From NCBI GenBank assembly GCA_029933395.1, contig JAOZOG010000082.1, positions 1,470 to 8,822 on the forward strand: 7,353 bases of DNA, given 5' to 3'. Positions within the stretch are counted from its first letter, which is position 1. Every line of letters starts with the position of its first letter. Positions 1 to 6,510 of this stretch are shown here, in pieces. The notes below the pieces were generated by a model. The model was not told the origin of the DNA. It saw only the letters and a list, made by a program, of their open reading frames with translations, and searched no databases. The position numbers were made by a program, and so were the translations under genes. The stretch is from Sulfurovaceae bacterium. GTDB lineage: Bacteria > Campylobacterota > Campylobacteria > Campylobacterales > Sulfurovaceae.

Positions 1-627
1 TGCGGCAATTCTGATGAAGTCTTCAATCTTTATAAACATGATAATGCACTCAACAGAAAGAACCAGAAGATCGCAGAACAGTTCGCCAGCTATATCGAGG
101 GTGGTTCTGCCGACAAAATGCTGCTGAGTGCAATGGCGAGTGTCAATCTCGAGGGAATCTATTTTCTTCTGGGCTTCAGCTATATTTATGTCCTGGGAGA
201 CAAGGTACCGGGTGCCAGAGATATGATCAAGTTTATCGCCAGAGACGAACTCAACACCCATCTGCCCCTCTTTGCCAATATCTTCAAAACGATCCAGAAA
301 GAAAACAACATTCAGGCCAGCACATTCGACAGTGTCTACCAGATGATCGAGGATGCTGTAGCTATCGAACTGGAGTACGGAAAATATCTTCTGGAGCAGT
401 ATCCCATTATGGGCATTACCGAGGCACTGATGGAGCAGACCGTACACAACTATGCCAACGACCGGCTTACCAAGATCGGCCTCAAGCCCATCTTCCCGGA
501 AAGCAATGAAACCTATCTGCAGCAGCTGGTGACCAAACATCTGCAGATGAACGATGTCCGCAGCAACTTCTTCGAGAGCAATGTCTCCAATTATGCCAAA
601 TCCAGTATTGATTTGAATGATTTTTAA
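1..627 (+). CDS. nrdB: Ribonucleoside-diphosphate reductase beta subunit, C-terminal 208 residues (5' end outside the window)
   Basis: This is the small (R2) subunit of class I ribonucleotide reductase, which houses the metal/radical cofactor that drives reduction of ribonucleotides to deoxyribonucleotides by the large subunit NrdA. The frame is open from base 1, so the gene begins upstream; about 208 of the usual 330-350 residues are present. Visible landmarks are the helix VNLEGIYF, whose Glu (codon 151-153) is the expected third carboxylate metal ligand, and IARDELNTHLPLF (bases 235-273), which supplies the last Glu and His ligands. The tail RSNFFESNVSNYAKSSIDLNDF-type end (bases 562-624) matches what I remember of Helicobacter-type NrdB; such C-terminal tails dock on NrdA. 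The first metal-binding helix and the radical Tyr position lie outside the window. An oddity is that the last ligand pair is spaced E-x3-H rather than E-x2-H. ATG 118 is internal, not a start. The PTS fusion gene follows 38 bases downstream on the same strand. Confidence 0.93.
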   Translation, partial: CGNSDEVFNLYKHDNALNRKNQKIAEQFASYIEGGSADKMLLSAMASVNLEGIYFLLGFSYIYVLGDKVPGARDMIKFIARDELNTHLPLFANIFKTIQKENNIQASTFDSVYQMIEDAVAIELEYGKYLLEQYPIMGITEALMEQTVHNYANDRLTKIGLKPIFPESNETYLQQLVTKHLQMNDVRSNFFESNVSNYAKSSIDLNDF

Positions 628-641
628 TCATTCTGCAAACT

Positions 642-661
642 GAAACTGGCTCCCGGTTTTC
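642..661 (+). other. Short imperfect stem-loop between nrdB and the PTS fusion gene
   Basis: GAAACTGG (642-649) can pair with CCGGTTTTC (653-661) around a three-base CTC loop, with one bulged T and one G-U pair. It ends four bases before the GTG start at 666. No T-run follows, so it is not a standard intrinsic terminator. It could act as a weak attenuator or an mRNA-processing or start-occluding structure. Function is inferred only; the pairing is visible but imperfect. Confidence 0.35.
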
Positions 662-665
662 AAGC

Positions 666-3218
666 GTGAGACAAGAGCTTGTCCTGAAGGCACCTTTGAG
701 CGGTGTCATCTACCCTATAGAGCAGGTCCCTGACCCAGTCTTTTCTCAAAAAATGGTCGGTGACGGACTCTCAATCGATCCAACCAGCCATACACTCTAC
801 GCACCTATCGATGGTATCGTTACCCAACTCCACAGTGCCAAGCATGCCGTTACACTGACGCATAGCAGTGGACTGGAAGTGATGATACATATCGGACTGG
901 ATACCGTGGCATTGAAGTCAAAAGGTTTCAAGACATATATCCAAGAGGGGCAGCAGGTTCAAGCAGGCGAAACATTGATTGACTTTGATATGGACTATCT
1001 CGCAACCCATGCCAGGAGCCTGATGACGCAGGTGATCCTTGTCAATGGAGAAATGATTGACACTCTCGAAAAGTCCTATGGTTTTGCCCAGTGCAACGAG
1101 AGTACACTGTTACGCGTTACACTCACAGAGAAGCCGGGGCACAATGATAATGAGAATACGAAAGAAGAAGACGAAGAGGTGCTAATCTCCAAAGCGGTCG
1201 CCATTTCCAACCCTGCGGGACTTCATGCCCGTCCGGCAGCCATACTCGCAATGACAGCCAAAAACTATGATGCCGTTTTGACACTGCACAAAGGAGAAAC
1301 ATCTGCCAATGCCAAAAGCATCATTGGAATTATGGGTCTCGATATACACTATCAGGATGAAATCCGGCTTGCCGCAAAAGGAAGTGATGCCCAAGAGGCC
1401 ATCGCTGAAATTATTCCACTGATTCAAAGTGGCCTTGGGGAAGAAGTGAGTGAGACCTCTGCTTCACCCAGAATATCCGAAATAGAAAAAGATCAAGGGC
1501 CGATACCGACACCAAAAAGTGGTGATGCCGACCTGCTGGCAGGTATCGCGGCATCACCCGGTATTGCCATAGGCACTGCTGTACAAATCGGAAGGGAGCT
1601 ATTTGATTTCGAAGAGGAGGCTCCTGATAGCGAAGCAGAAAAAATCCGTCTCAGCAAAGCGATCAGGGAGTCAGAAAAGCAACTAAAAAAACTGCAATCC
1701 CGCCTGCAAGAACAAGCCAAAGACGCCAAAGCAGCGATTTTTGCCGCACACCAGGAACTGCTCGAAGATCCGGAGCTGATCGAGATCGCCAAAAGCATGA
1801 TCGACAAAGGCAAGAGTGCCGAGTATGGCTGGCAGTACGCCTTCACACTCTACGCCAAACAACTTGAAGCACTCAAAAACAGGCTCCTCGCAGAGCGCGC
1901 CAATGATCTGCGTGATGTCGGCAAACGGGTAATGAGAGTTTTGACAGGACAAACACCCAAATCACTTGAATTGCCAGACAATGCTATCCTGCTGGCAGAT
2001 GAACTTGCCCCCTCTTTCATCGCCAATATAGATACCTCGAAGGTCAAAGGCTTTTGCGTCACAACCGGCGGTGCGACTTCCCATGTCGCGATTATCGCCC
2101 GCTCCATGGACATTCCGGCGATTGCCGGTATAGAAGCGCAGGCACTGGATATCCCAGACGGAGAAATCCTCATTCTCGACGGCAATACCGGTACGCTCAG
2201 AGTCCATCCTCCCAAGGCAGTGCTGGAAGAGACCCGGGGGAAACAGCATAAATTGCTTGAAGAGTGGACAGAAAACCTGAAGAGCGCTCCCCAGCCAGCT
2301 ACCACCTCCGATGGGAAGCAAATTGAGGTTGTCGCCAATATTGCCAGTCTCAAAGAGGCAGTCGAATCGCTAAAGCTTGGCGGAGAAGGTGTTGGACTGC
2401 TGCGTTCGGAGTTTCTCTTTCTCAACCGTGATACAGAACCAACAGAGGAGGAGCAGTATGAAATCTATCGCGATATTCTCCTGGCGCTCGAGGGGAGACC
2501 TCTGCTTATCCGCACACTGGATGTCGGTGGTGACAAACCATTGGACTACCTGCCGCTTCCTGCCGAAGAAAATCCTTTCCTTGGTCTGAGGGGAATCCGT
2601 ATCAGCCTGGAGAAACCTGAACTCTTCAGAGTACAGGCACGTGCTATTCTTCGTACAGGCGTTCACGGCAAGGTCCGAATTATGTTCCCGATGATCAGCA
2701 CGATCGATGAGATCAGAGAAGTCAAATCCATACTGGAAGAGGAGCGCAAAAAACTGGGAGTCGATCCGATAGAGACAGGCATTATGGTGGAGGTCCCTTC
2801 TGCTGCCCTGATGGCAGACCAGCTTGCCAAAGAGGTGGATTTCTTCTCGATAGGCACCAACGACCTGGCCCAATATACTCTGGCGATCGACAGGGGACAC
2901 CCAAAACTCGCCGCCAAAATCGATGCACTCGATCCTGCGGTACTTCGCCTTATCGAGTTCACCGTAGGGGGAGCGCACCAAGAGGGAAAATGGGTCGGCA
3001 TCTGCGGAGGTCTCGCTTCGGACCCTCAAGCTACACCTATACTGATAGGCCTGGGCATCGATGAGCTCAGTGTCACAGTACCGGCAATTCCCCAAATCAA
3101 AGCAGAAATAAGAAAATATGCATCGGCAACCTGTCGGGAGATAGCACAAAAAGCACTGAACTGTGCATCTGCCGCGGAAGTGCGCGCACTCCTGGAGAAA
3201 GCAGGAGGAGAGAGATGA
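666..3218 (+). CDS. PTS multiphosphoryl transfer protein: EIIA(Glc)-HPr-Enzyme I fusion
   Basis: This cytoplasmic protein takes phosphate from PEP and passes it along Enzyme I, HPr and EIIA within one 850-residue chain. Residues 1-150 are a glucose-family EIIA: APLSG near the start, H60 in the AKHAV segment and the phospho-acceptor H75 in MIHIGLDT, with the 15-residue spacing of E. coli Crr H75/H90. Residues 172-258 are HPr, with phospho-His H187 in GLHARPAA and S218 in NAKSIIGIMGL at the regulatory Ser46 position. Acidic and Pro/Ser-rich linkers (about 155-171, 259-286) separate the modules. Residues 290-850 are Enzyme I, with active H473 in GGATSHVAIIA, the PEP-barrel motifs GVGLLRSEFLF, RTLDVGGDK and FFSIGTNDLAQY, and catalytic C780 in GICGGLASDP. 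All expected catalytic residues are present. The order matches NagF-type fusions of GlcNAc systems, but the substrate cannot be told from sequence. The GTG start is the only good candidate (in-frame stop at 618-620) and has no clear Shine-Dalgarno site, so translation may depend on nrdB. The stop overlaps the next gene. Confidence 0.95.
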   Translation: MRQELVLKAPLSGVIYPIEQVPDPVFSQKMVGDGLSIDPTSHTLYAPIDGIVTQLHSAKHAVTLTHSSGLEVMIHIGLDTVALKSKGFKTYIQEGQQVQAGETLIDFDMDYLATHARSLMTQVILVNGEMIDTLEKSYGFAQCNESTLLRVTLTEKPGHNDNENTKEEDEEVLISKAVAISNPAGLHARPAAILAMTAKNYDAVLTLHKGETSANAKSIIGIMGLDIHYQDEIRLAAKGSDAQEAIAEIIPLIQSGLGEEVSETSASPRISEIEKDQGPIPTPKSGDADLLAGIAASPGIAIGTAVQIGRELFDFEEEAPDSEAEKIRLSKAIRESEKQLKKLQSRLQEQAKDAKAAIFAAHQELLEDPELIEIAKSMIDKGKSAEYGWQYAFTLYAKQLEALKNRLLAERANDLRDVGKRVMRVLTGQTPKSLELPDNAILLADELAPSFIANIDTSKVKGFCVTTGGATSHVAIIARSMDIPAIAGIEAQALDIPDGEILILDGNTGTLRVHPPKAVLEETRGKQHKLLEEWTENLKSAPQPATTSDGKQIEVVANIASLKEAVESLKLGGEGVGLLRSEFLFLNRDTEPTEEEQYEIYRDILLALEGRPLLIRTLDVGGDKPLDYLPLPAEENPFLGLRGIRISLEKPELFRVQARAILRTGVHGKVRIMFPMISTIDEIREVKSILEEERKKLGVDPIETGIMVEVPSAALMADQLAKEVDFFSIGTNDLAQYTLAIDRGHPKLAAKIDALDPAVLRLIEFTVGGAHQEGKWVGICGGLASDPQATPILIGLGIDELSVTVPAIPQIKAEIRKYASATCREIAQKALNCASAAEVRALLEKAGGER
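3203..3208 (+). promoter_or_regulatory. Strong ribosome binding site of the EIIB gene, inside the end of the EI fusion gene
   Basis: AGGAGG sits six bases before the ATG at 3215, within the last codons of the upstream gene. Together with the ATGA stop/start overlap (3215-3218) it fixes the start and implies translational coupling, so the two PTS proteins are probably made together. It contrasts with the upstream gene, which has no recognisable site. Confidence 0.85.
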
Positions 3219-3859
3219 TCGGTTTTTTCAAAAAGCTCTTCTCGTTATCTGATGGCCCGACGGAAAAAACAGAAGATATGCTGGCTCAGAAACTCATCGA
3301 TGCGTATGGGGGGAGGGAAAATATCCTTTCTGTTGAAGCCTGCATCACCAGGCTTCGCATTTCAGTCCGGGAACTTACAGAGGTCGACCAGGAAGAGATC
3401 AAAACACTGGGGGCCAAAGGTGTCATCATTATTGAGAACAGTGTCCAATCTGTTTTCGGTACACATTCTGACAGACTTAAAAATGAGATCAAAGCGATCC
3501 TTGGAGAGGAAAAAAGCTTTGAGGCGTCACAAGTAGAGATAAACAATGGCACGCCCAGTGACCGGAAAAGCGAAGAAACCGAATACCACAAAGTACGACA
3601 GTGGCCCGAAGAGCTGGGAGGTATTCAGAATATTCGTACCGCAAAGGCCTGTGCTATGACACGCATCTGTATCGAAACGTACAAGCCCATCTCCATCAAT
3701 AAACATTCACTGTGGGAGAACGGTATCCAGGCCATTGTCCAAATCGACAGTAGACGCTATCATCTTCTTGTCGGTCTGGATGCGAATCATTATGCTAATG
3801 CATTGAATGAGTTGATAAAGCAAGAGGATGCCAGCTGGAAAGGTAACTTTCCAAGCTAG
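3215..3859 (+). CDS. Stand-alone PTS EIIB (glucose/GlcNAc family) with a second, degenerate EIIB-like domain
   Basis: This 214-residue soluble protein is the likely phosphate acceptor from the EIIA-HPr-EI fusion encoded just upstream. Residues 24-97 are a canonical glucose-family EIIB: AYGGRENI, then the phospho-cysteine C43 in EACITRLRIS, then KGVIII and a VFGTHSD segment. Residues 98-125 are a polar linker. Residues 127-203 repeat the fold weakly: ELGGIQNI, C146 in ACAMTRIC at the same distance from the Gly pair, then GIQAIVQIDSRRYHLLVG. The second copy carries one extra residue between Cys and the Thr-Arg pair, so its phosphorylation is uncertain. No transmembrane (EIIC) segment is present, although most glucose-family EIIB domains are fused to or encoded beside EIIC. 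The N-terminus MIGFFKKLFSL could form an amphipathic membrane-touching helix. EIIB identity of the first domain is secure; duplication of the second is inferred by eye, and whether the protein serves a distant EIIC or a regulatory relay is open. Confidence 0.9.
   Translation: MIGFFKKLFSLSDGPTEKTEDMLAQKLIDAYGGRENILSVEACITRLRISVRELTEVDQEEIKTLGAKGVIIIENSVQSVFGTHSDRLKNEIKAILGEEKSFEASQVEINNGTPSDRKSEETEYHKVRQWPEELGGIQNIRTAKACAMTRICIETYKPISINKHSLWENGIQAIVQIDSRRYHLLVGLDANHYANALNELIKQEDASWKGNFPS
3833..3857 (+). terminator. Stem-loop at the end of the PTS operon, possible terminator for converging genes
   Basis: AGCT-GGAAAG (3833-3842) pairs with CTTTCC-A-AGCT (3847-3857) around a GTAA loop, a GNRA-type tetraloop on the + strand. 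The stem is ten pairs with a single bulged A, and its last base is the first base of the TAG stop. No T-run follows on either strand, so intrinsic termination would be weak. Its position between two converging genes, whose stops are only 18 bases apart, suggests transcript-end or 3'-end stabilising use. The pairing is seen directly; the role is inferred. Confidence 0.5.
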
Positions 3860-3877
3860 TATGATGGCAGATAAATA

Positions 3878-4951
3878 TCAGTTACGATCGATACAGTTTA
3901 GATCAGAAAAAGCCTGCTCCAGTCGTTTGATCATAGACTCTTCACCGGCTCTGAGCCATTTTCTCGGGTCATAGTAACTCTTGTTTGGCTTATCTTCTCC
4001 ATCCGGATTGCCTATCTGGCCCTGGAGATAGTCATGATACCTCTTCTCGTACACTCTGACACCGTCCCAGAATGCCCACTGTGTATCGGTATCGATATTC
4101 ATTTTGATCGCGCCGTAGCTGATCGCTTCACGGATCTCTTCGGGAGCAGAGCCTGAACCGCCGTGGAAGACGAAATCGACAGGCTTTTCATCCGTACCGT
4201 GCTTCTCCTGAATATATTTCTGCGAATTATCCAGGATCTTTGGTGTCAGGACGACATTGCCGGGCTTGTAGACGCCATGGACATTTCCAAAAGAGGCAGC
4301 GATCGTAAATCTCGGGCTGACCTCACTCAACTGCTCGTAGGCATAGTTGACCTCTTCAGGCTGTGTATAGAGCAGAGAGTTATCGATATTGGTATTGTCT
4401 ACCCCATCCTCTTCTCCGCCGGTCACGCCCAGTTCGATCTCCAGCGTCATTCCCATTTTGCTCATACGCTCAAGATAACTTTTGCAGGTCGCGATATTCT
4501 CTTCGATCGGCTCTTCTGAGAGATCAATCATGTGGGACGAGAAGAGCGGTGAACCATACTTCTCGAAATGTGCTTCACTGGCATCCAGGAGTGCATCGAT
4601 CCACGGAAGCAGTTTGCGTGCTGCATGGTCTGTATGCAAAATGACCGGGATACCGTAAGCTTCAGCCACCGTATGGACATGTTTTGCACCGGAGATGGCG
4701 CCCAGTACGGCAGCCTTATCCGATGGAAGGCCTTTGCCGCCATAAAAAGATGCACCGCCGTTACTGAACTGTATAATGACAGGGGAGTTGACTTTGGCCG
4801 CAGACTCCAGGACGGCATTGATCGAATCCGTACCGATCACATTGACGGCAGGAATGGCAAACTCCTCTTTTTTCGCGATCGCAAAAATTTTCTGGACATC
4901 ATCCCCGGTTACCACACCAGGCTTGACTGCATCGAGAACTTTGGTAGACAT
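3878..4951 (-). CDS. fbaA: Class II fructose-1,6-bisphosphate aldolase
   Basis: This zinc enzyme interconverts fructose 1,6-bisphosphate with dihydroxyacetone phosphate and glyceraldehyde 3-phosphate in cytoplasmic glycolysis and gluconeogenesis. At 357 residues it is close to E. coli FbaA (359), and key residues run one number behind it. D108 and zinc ligand H109 lie in HTDHA. E173 is in EIELGVTGGEEDGVDN, which also carries the catalytic Glu pair 180/181. H225 is in GNVHGVY and H263 in FHGGSGS. NIDTDTQWAFWDG near 285-298 is the phosphate/sugar-binding loop. Every catalytic position is intact. AAGGAG (4957-4962, - strand) lies five bases before the ATG and supports the start. It is the last gene of the minus-strand cluster, 19 bases after the exported paralogue, and is probably cotranscribed with it. 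The neighbourhood with a PEB4-type isomerase and nth matches what I recall for Campylobacter. Its stop faces the PTS operon. Confidence 0.97.
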   Translation of the reverse strand: MSTKVLDAVKPGVVTGDDVQKIFAIAKKEEFAIPAVNVIGTDSINAVLESAAKVNSPVIIQFSNGGASFYGGKGLPSDKAAVLGAISGAKHVHTVAEAYGIPVILHTDHAARKLLPWIDALLDASEAHFEKYGSPLFSSHMIDLSEEPIEENIATCKSYLERMSKMGMTLEIELGVTGGEEDGVDNTNIDNSLLYTQPEEVNYAYEQLSEVSPRFTIAASFGNVHGVYKPGNVVLTPKILDNSQKYIQEKHGTDEKPVDFVFHGGSGSAPEEIREAISYGAIKMNIDTDTQWAFWDGVRVYEKRYHDYLQGQIGNPDGEDKPNKSYYDPRKWLRAGEESMIKRLEQAFSDLNCIDRN

Positions 4952-4970
4952 TTAGACTCCTTGTGGGTAT

Positions 4971-5567
4971 TTATTTGATAACGATTTTGGCACTTTTCAT
5001 CAGTGAATCATTGAATTTCTGTTGCATCACCTGCATTTTGACATATTTTTCAACCTTGTCAAACGGCAGCTGCTTGCCATCTTTACCCTTGAAAACTTTC
5101 TTGTTCTTTTCATAAAAATCTTTTGCCTCTTTGTCGCTGACTTTGATTTTCACCATCTCCTGCTTTGCCCAATACTGTGCAGCCAATTTATTTTTGATCT
5201 CTTCAGGAACCGCTTTTTTGGCTTTCTGCTCTATCAATACAGATGCTGCCATCCCCTTCAGAAGCGACTCTTTTTGTTTCTTGGGAAGCAGATCGATATC
5301 GATCACCTGACCTTTGCTGGCCTGTGCGAGGAACTTATCCGCATCCTTTTTGATGATGGGGATACCATTGACAGTTGCGACTGTCGCAGTGGCGGGCCTG
5401 CTGACCGGCTTGGCAGGCTTTGCCGCAACATCCAGATTATCCAGATCAATAGCAGGTGCTTTCTTTTCAGCTGCCGGCATCAGGGAGTTTTTCAGTGCAT
5501 CAGCGGCAGTCGCAGAGACAGAAATCATTGCCAGTGCCACACTCGCACTCAAGAGTATTTTTTTCAT
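4971..5567 (-). CDS. Exported SurA-N/PEB4-like protein without an isomerase domain
   Basis: This 198-residue protein starts with a typical signal peptide (MKKILLSASVALAMISVSATA, cleavage likely near residue 21-22), so it should act in the periplasm. An Ala/Pro/Lys-rich linker runs to about residue 62. Residues 63-160 resemble the N-terminal chaperone domain of the neighbouring isomerase: ATVNGIPIIKKDADKFL against ATVDGKNITRQDAQLFV, and VSDKEAKDFYEKNKKVFK against VSDSEAKEFYEANKAKFK. At that point the parvulin domain is missing, and the sequence resumes with LPFDKVEKYVKMQVMQQKF, like VPYEQVKERIIQTLKQKQF near the end of the neighbour. It therefore looks like a duplicate from which the prolyl isomerase module was lost or never inserted. 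A holdase or partner role in outer-membrane protein folding is inferred. No cysteine or enzyme motif is visible. A good site (AAAAGGAA) precedes the ATG; fba follows 19 bases later. Confidence 0.85.
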   Translation of the reverse strand: MKKILLSASVALAMISVSATAADALKNSLMPAAEKKAPAIDLDNLDVAAKPAKPVSRPATATVATVNGIPIIKKDADKFLAQASKGQVIDIDLLPKKQKESLLKGMAASVLIEQKAKKAVPEEIKNKLAAQYWAKQEMVKIKVSDKEAKDFYEKNKKVFKGKDGKQLPFDKVEKYVKMQVMQQKFNDSLMKSAKIVIK

Positions 5568-5597
5568 TCAATTCCTTTTATGTTTTTGTTTAAATCA

Positions 5598-5603
5598 ATC
5601 ATA
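5598..5603 (-). promoter_or_regulatory. Possible -10 promoter element upstream of the isomerase-less paralogue and fba
   Basis: Read on the minus strand, TATGAT lies in an AT-rich 72-base gap (5568-5639) about 30 bases before the ATG at 5567. There is no convincing -35 box. I recall Campylobacterota vegetative promoters relying mainly on the -10 box, so this is plausible but weak. The gap shows no clear terminator after the isomerase gene, so readthrough from it is also possible. Confidence 0.3.
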
Positions 5604-5639
5604 TCGAATATTTCTATAGAGCCCGTTTTATTGACACGA

Positions 5640-6503
5640 TTATTTCTTTGTTTCACTTTTATCCGAAGCAGCCGGCTGGTCGGCATAGCTTATTTTCGCT
5701 TTTGACTTCAGCTCTTTGGCGACTTCTGCCAATTTGGTCTGAAACTGTTTTTGTTTCAATGTCTGAATAATTCTCTCTTTGACCTGCTCATAAGGTACAA
5801 CAGACTCAGGGTTGCTTTTTTCCAGGAAGATCACATGGTAGCCAAACTGTGTCTTGACAGGAATCATCGTGATTTCACCCTCTTTGAGCTTGAAGACAGC
5901 GGCATCAAACTCCGGAACCATCTGACCTTTTGCAAACTCGCCAAGATCTCCGCCTTTTGGCCCTGTCGGTCCGGTGGACTTGCTTTTTGCCAACTCGATA
6001 AATTTCGTCTTGAGCGCTTCACCTTTCAGTGTTTTCAGCTGATCGATGACCTGCTTTGCGCTCTCTTCGTCTGTCACAAGAATATGTCTTGCATGGACTG
6101 TTGCCGGCTTCTTGAACTTGGCCTTGTTGGCTTCATAAAACTCTTTTGCTTCACTGTCGCTGACGATTGCATTATCCATCTGGACTTTCATCCAGAGGCT
6201 GACCAGAAGCTCATCTTTCAACTTCTCGAGGTTCTCTTTGTACTCTGGTGTATTCTCGATCCCCTCTTTTTTGGCTGCCTTGATAAAAAGAACACGCTCG
6301 ACAAGGCGATCCGTGATCATCTTCTTCTGCTCGGGCGTCAACTGCTCAAAATTCGTACCCGGAGCGGTCGCGCGGACAAAGAGCTGCGCATCCTGTCTGG
6401 TGATATTTTTGCCATCGACTGTCGCCAGGATATCAGATGCCATTGCACTGGTTGCCATCATTGCTGCTACGAGAGAAATTTTGATTATTTTCTTCATATT
6501 CAT
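5640..6503 (-). CDS. peb4: Periplasmic parvulin-type peptidyl-prolyl cis-trans isomerase, PEB4/CBF2/SurA-like
   Basis: This exported folding factor (287 residues) likely catalyses prolyl cis-trans isomerisation and chaperones outer-membrane proteins, as PEB4 (Cj0596) does in Campylobacter. The signal peptide ends near SAMA/S at residue 22. Residues 24-130 form the SurA-like N-terminal helical domain. Residues 135-230 are the parvulin domain, with H138 and H140 in VHARHILV, GGDLGEF (184-190) and GYHVIFLEK (221-229) containing the second core His. A C-terminal helix and a polar tail (ADQPAASDKSETKK) close the protein. Two starts are possible. The ATG at 6503 lies only two bases after AAGGA (6506-6510), while the in-frame ATG at 6497 (MKKIIK) lies eight bases after it and gives a more typical signal peptide; I favour 6497 biologically and report the longest frame. 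It is divergent from nth. The paralogue lies 72 bases downstream. Confidence 0.93.
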   Translation of the reverse strand: MNMKKIIKISLVAAMMATSAMASDILATVDGKNITRQDAQLFVRATAPGTNFEQLTPEQKKMITDRLVERVLFIKAAKKEGIENTPEYKENLEKLKDELLVSLWMKVQMDNAIVSDSEAKEFYEANKAKFKKPATVHARHILVTDEESAKQVIDQLKTLKGEALKTKFIELAKSKSTGPTGPKGGDLGEFAKGQMVPEFDAAVFKLKEGEITMIPVKTQFGYHVIFLEKSNPESVVPYEQVKERIIQTLKQKQFQTKLAEVAKELKSKAKISYADQPAASDKSETKK

Positions 6504-6510
6504 TTTCCTT

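Noticed and set aside
118..627. A separate short gene starting at ATG 118
   Set aside because: The same frame is open to base 1 and its upstream translation continues the R2 fold, so this Met is internal to a truncated nrdB.
1850..2425. Minus-strand open frame (191 codons) opposite the middle of the PTS fusion
   Set aside because: Ser-rich low-information translation, no domain, and fully antisense to Enzyme I.
2370..3149. Long open frame (259 codons) on the minus strand opposite the Enzyme I domain
   Set aside because: It lies wholly antisense to a sequence with intact catalytic motifs, has no recognisable domain and is compositionally odd; it is a shadow of the coding strand.
666..3218. 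The EIIA-HPr-EI fusion as an artefact of missed stops or frameshifts between separate genes
   Set aside because: One continuous frame runs through acidic and Pro/Ser-rich linkers, and this domain order is known in natural multiphosphoryl transfer proteins.
4971..5567. The short paralogue as a pseudogene or deletion remnant of a full isomerase
   Set aside because: It has an intact frame, signal peptide, ribosome site, and a C-terminal helix continuing in frame past the missing domain, which argues for a functional protein.
5631..5640. TTGACACGAT as a plus-strand -35 promoter box
   Set aside because: No matching -10 or plus-strand gene lies downstream; it overlaps the end of the peb4-like gene on the other strand.
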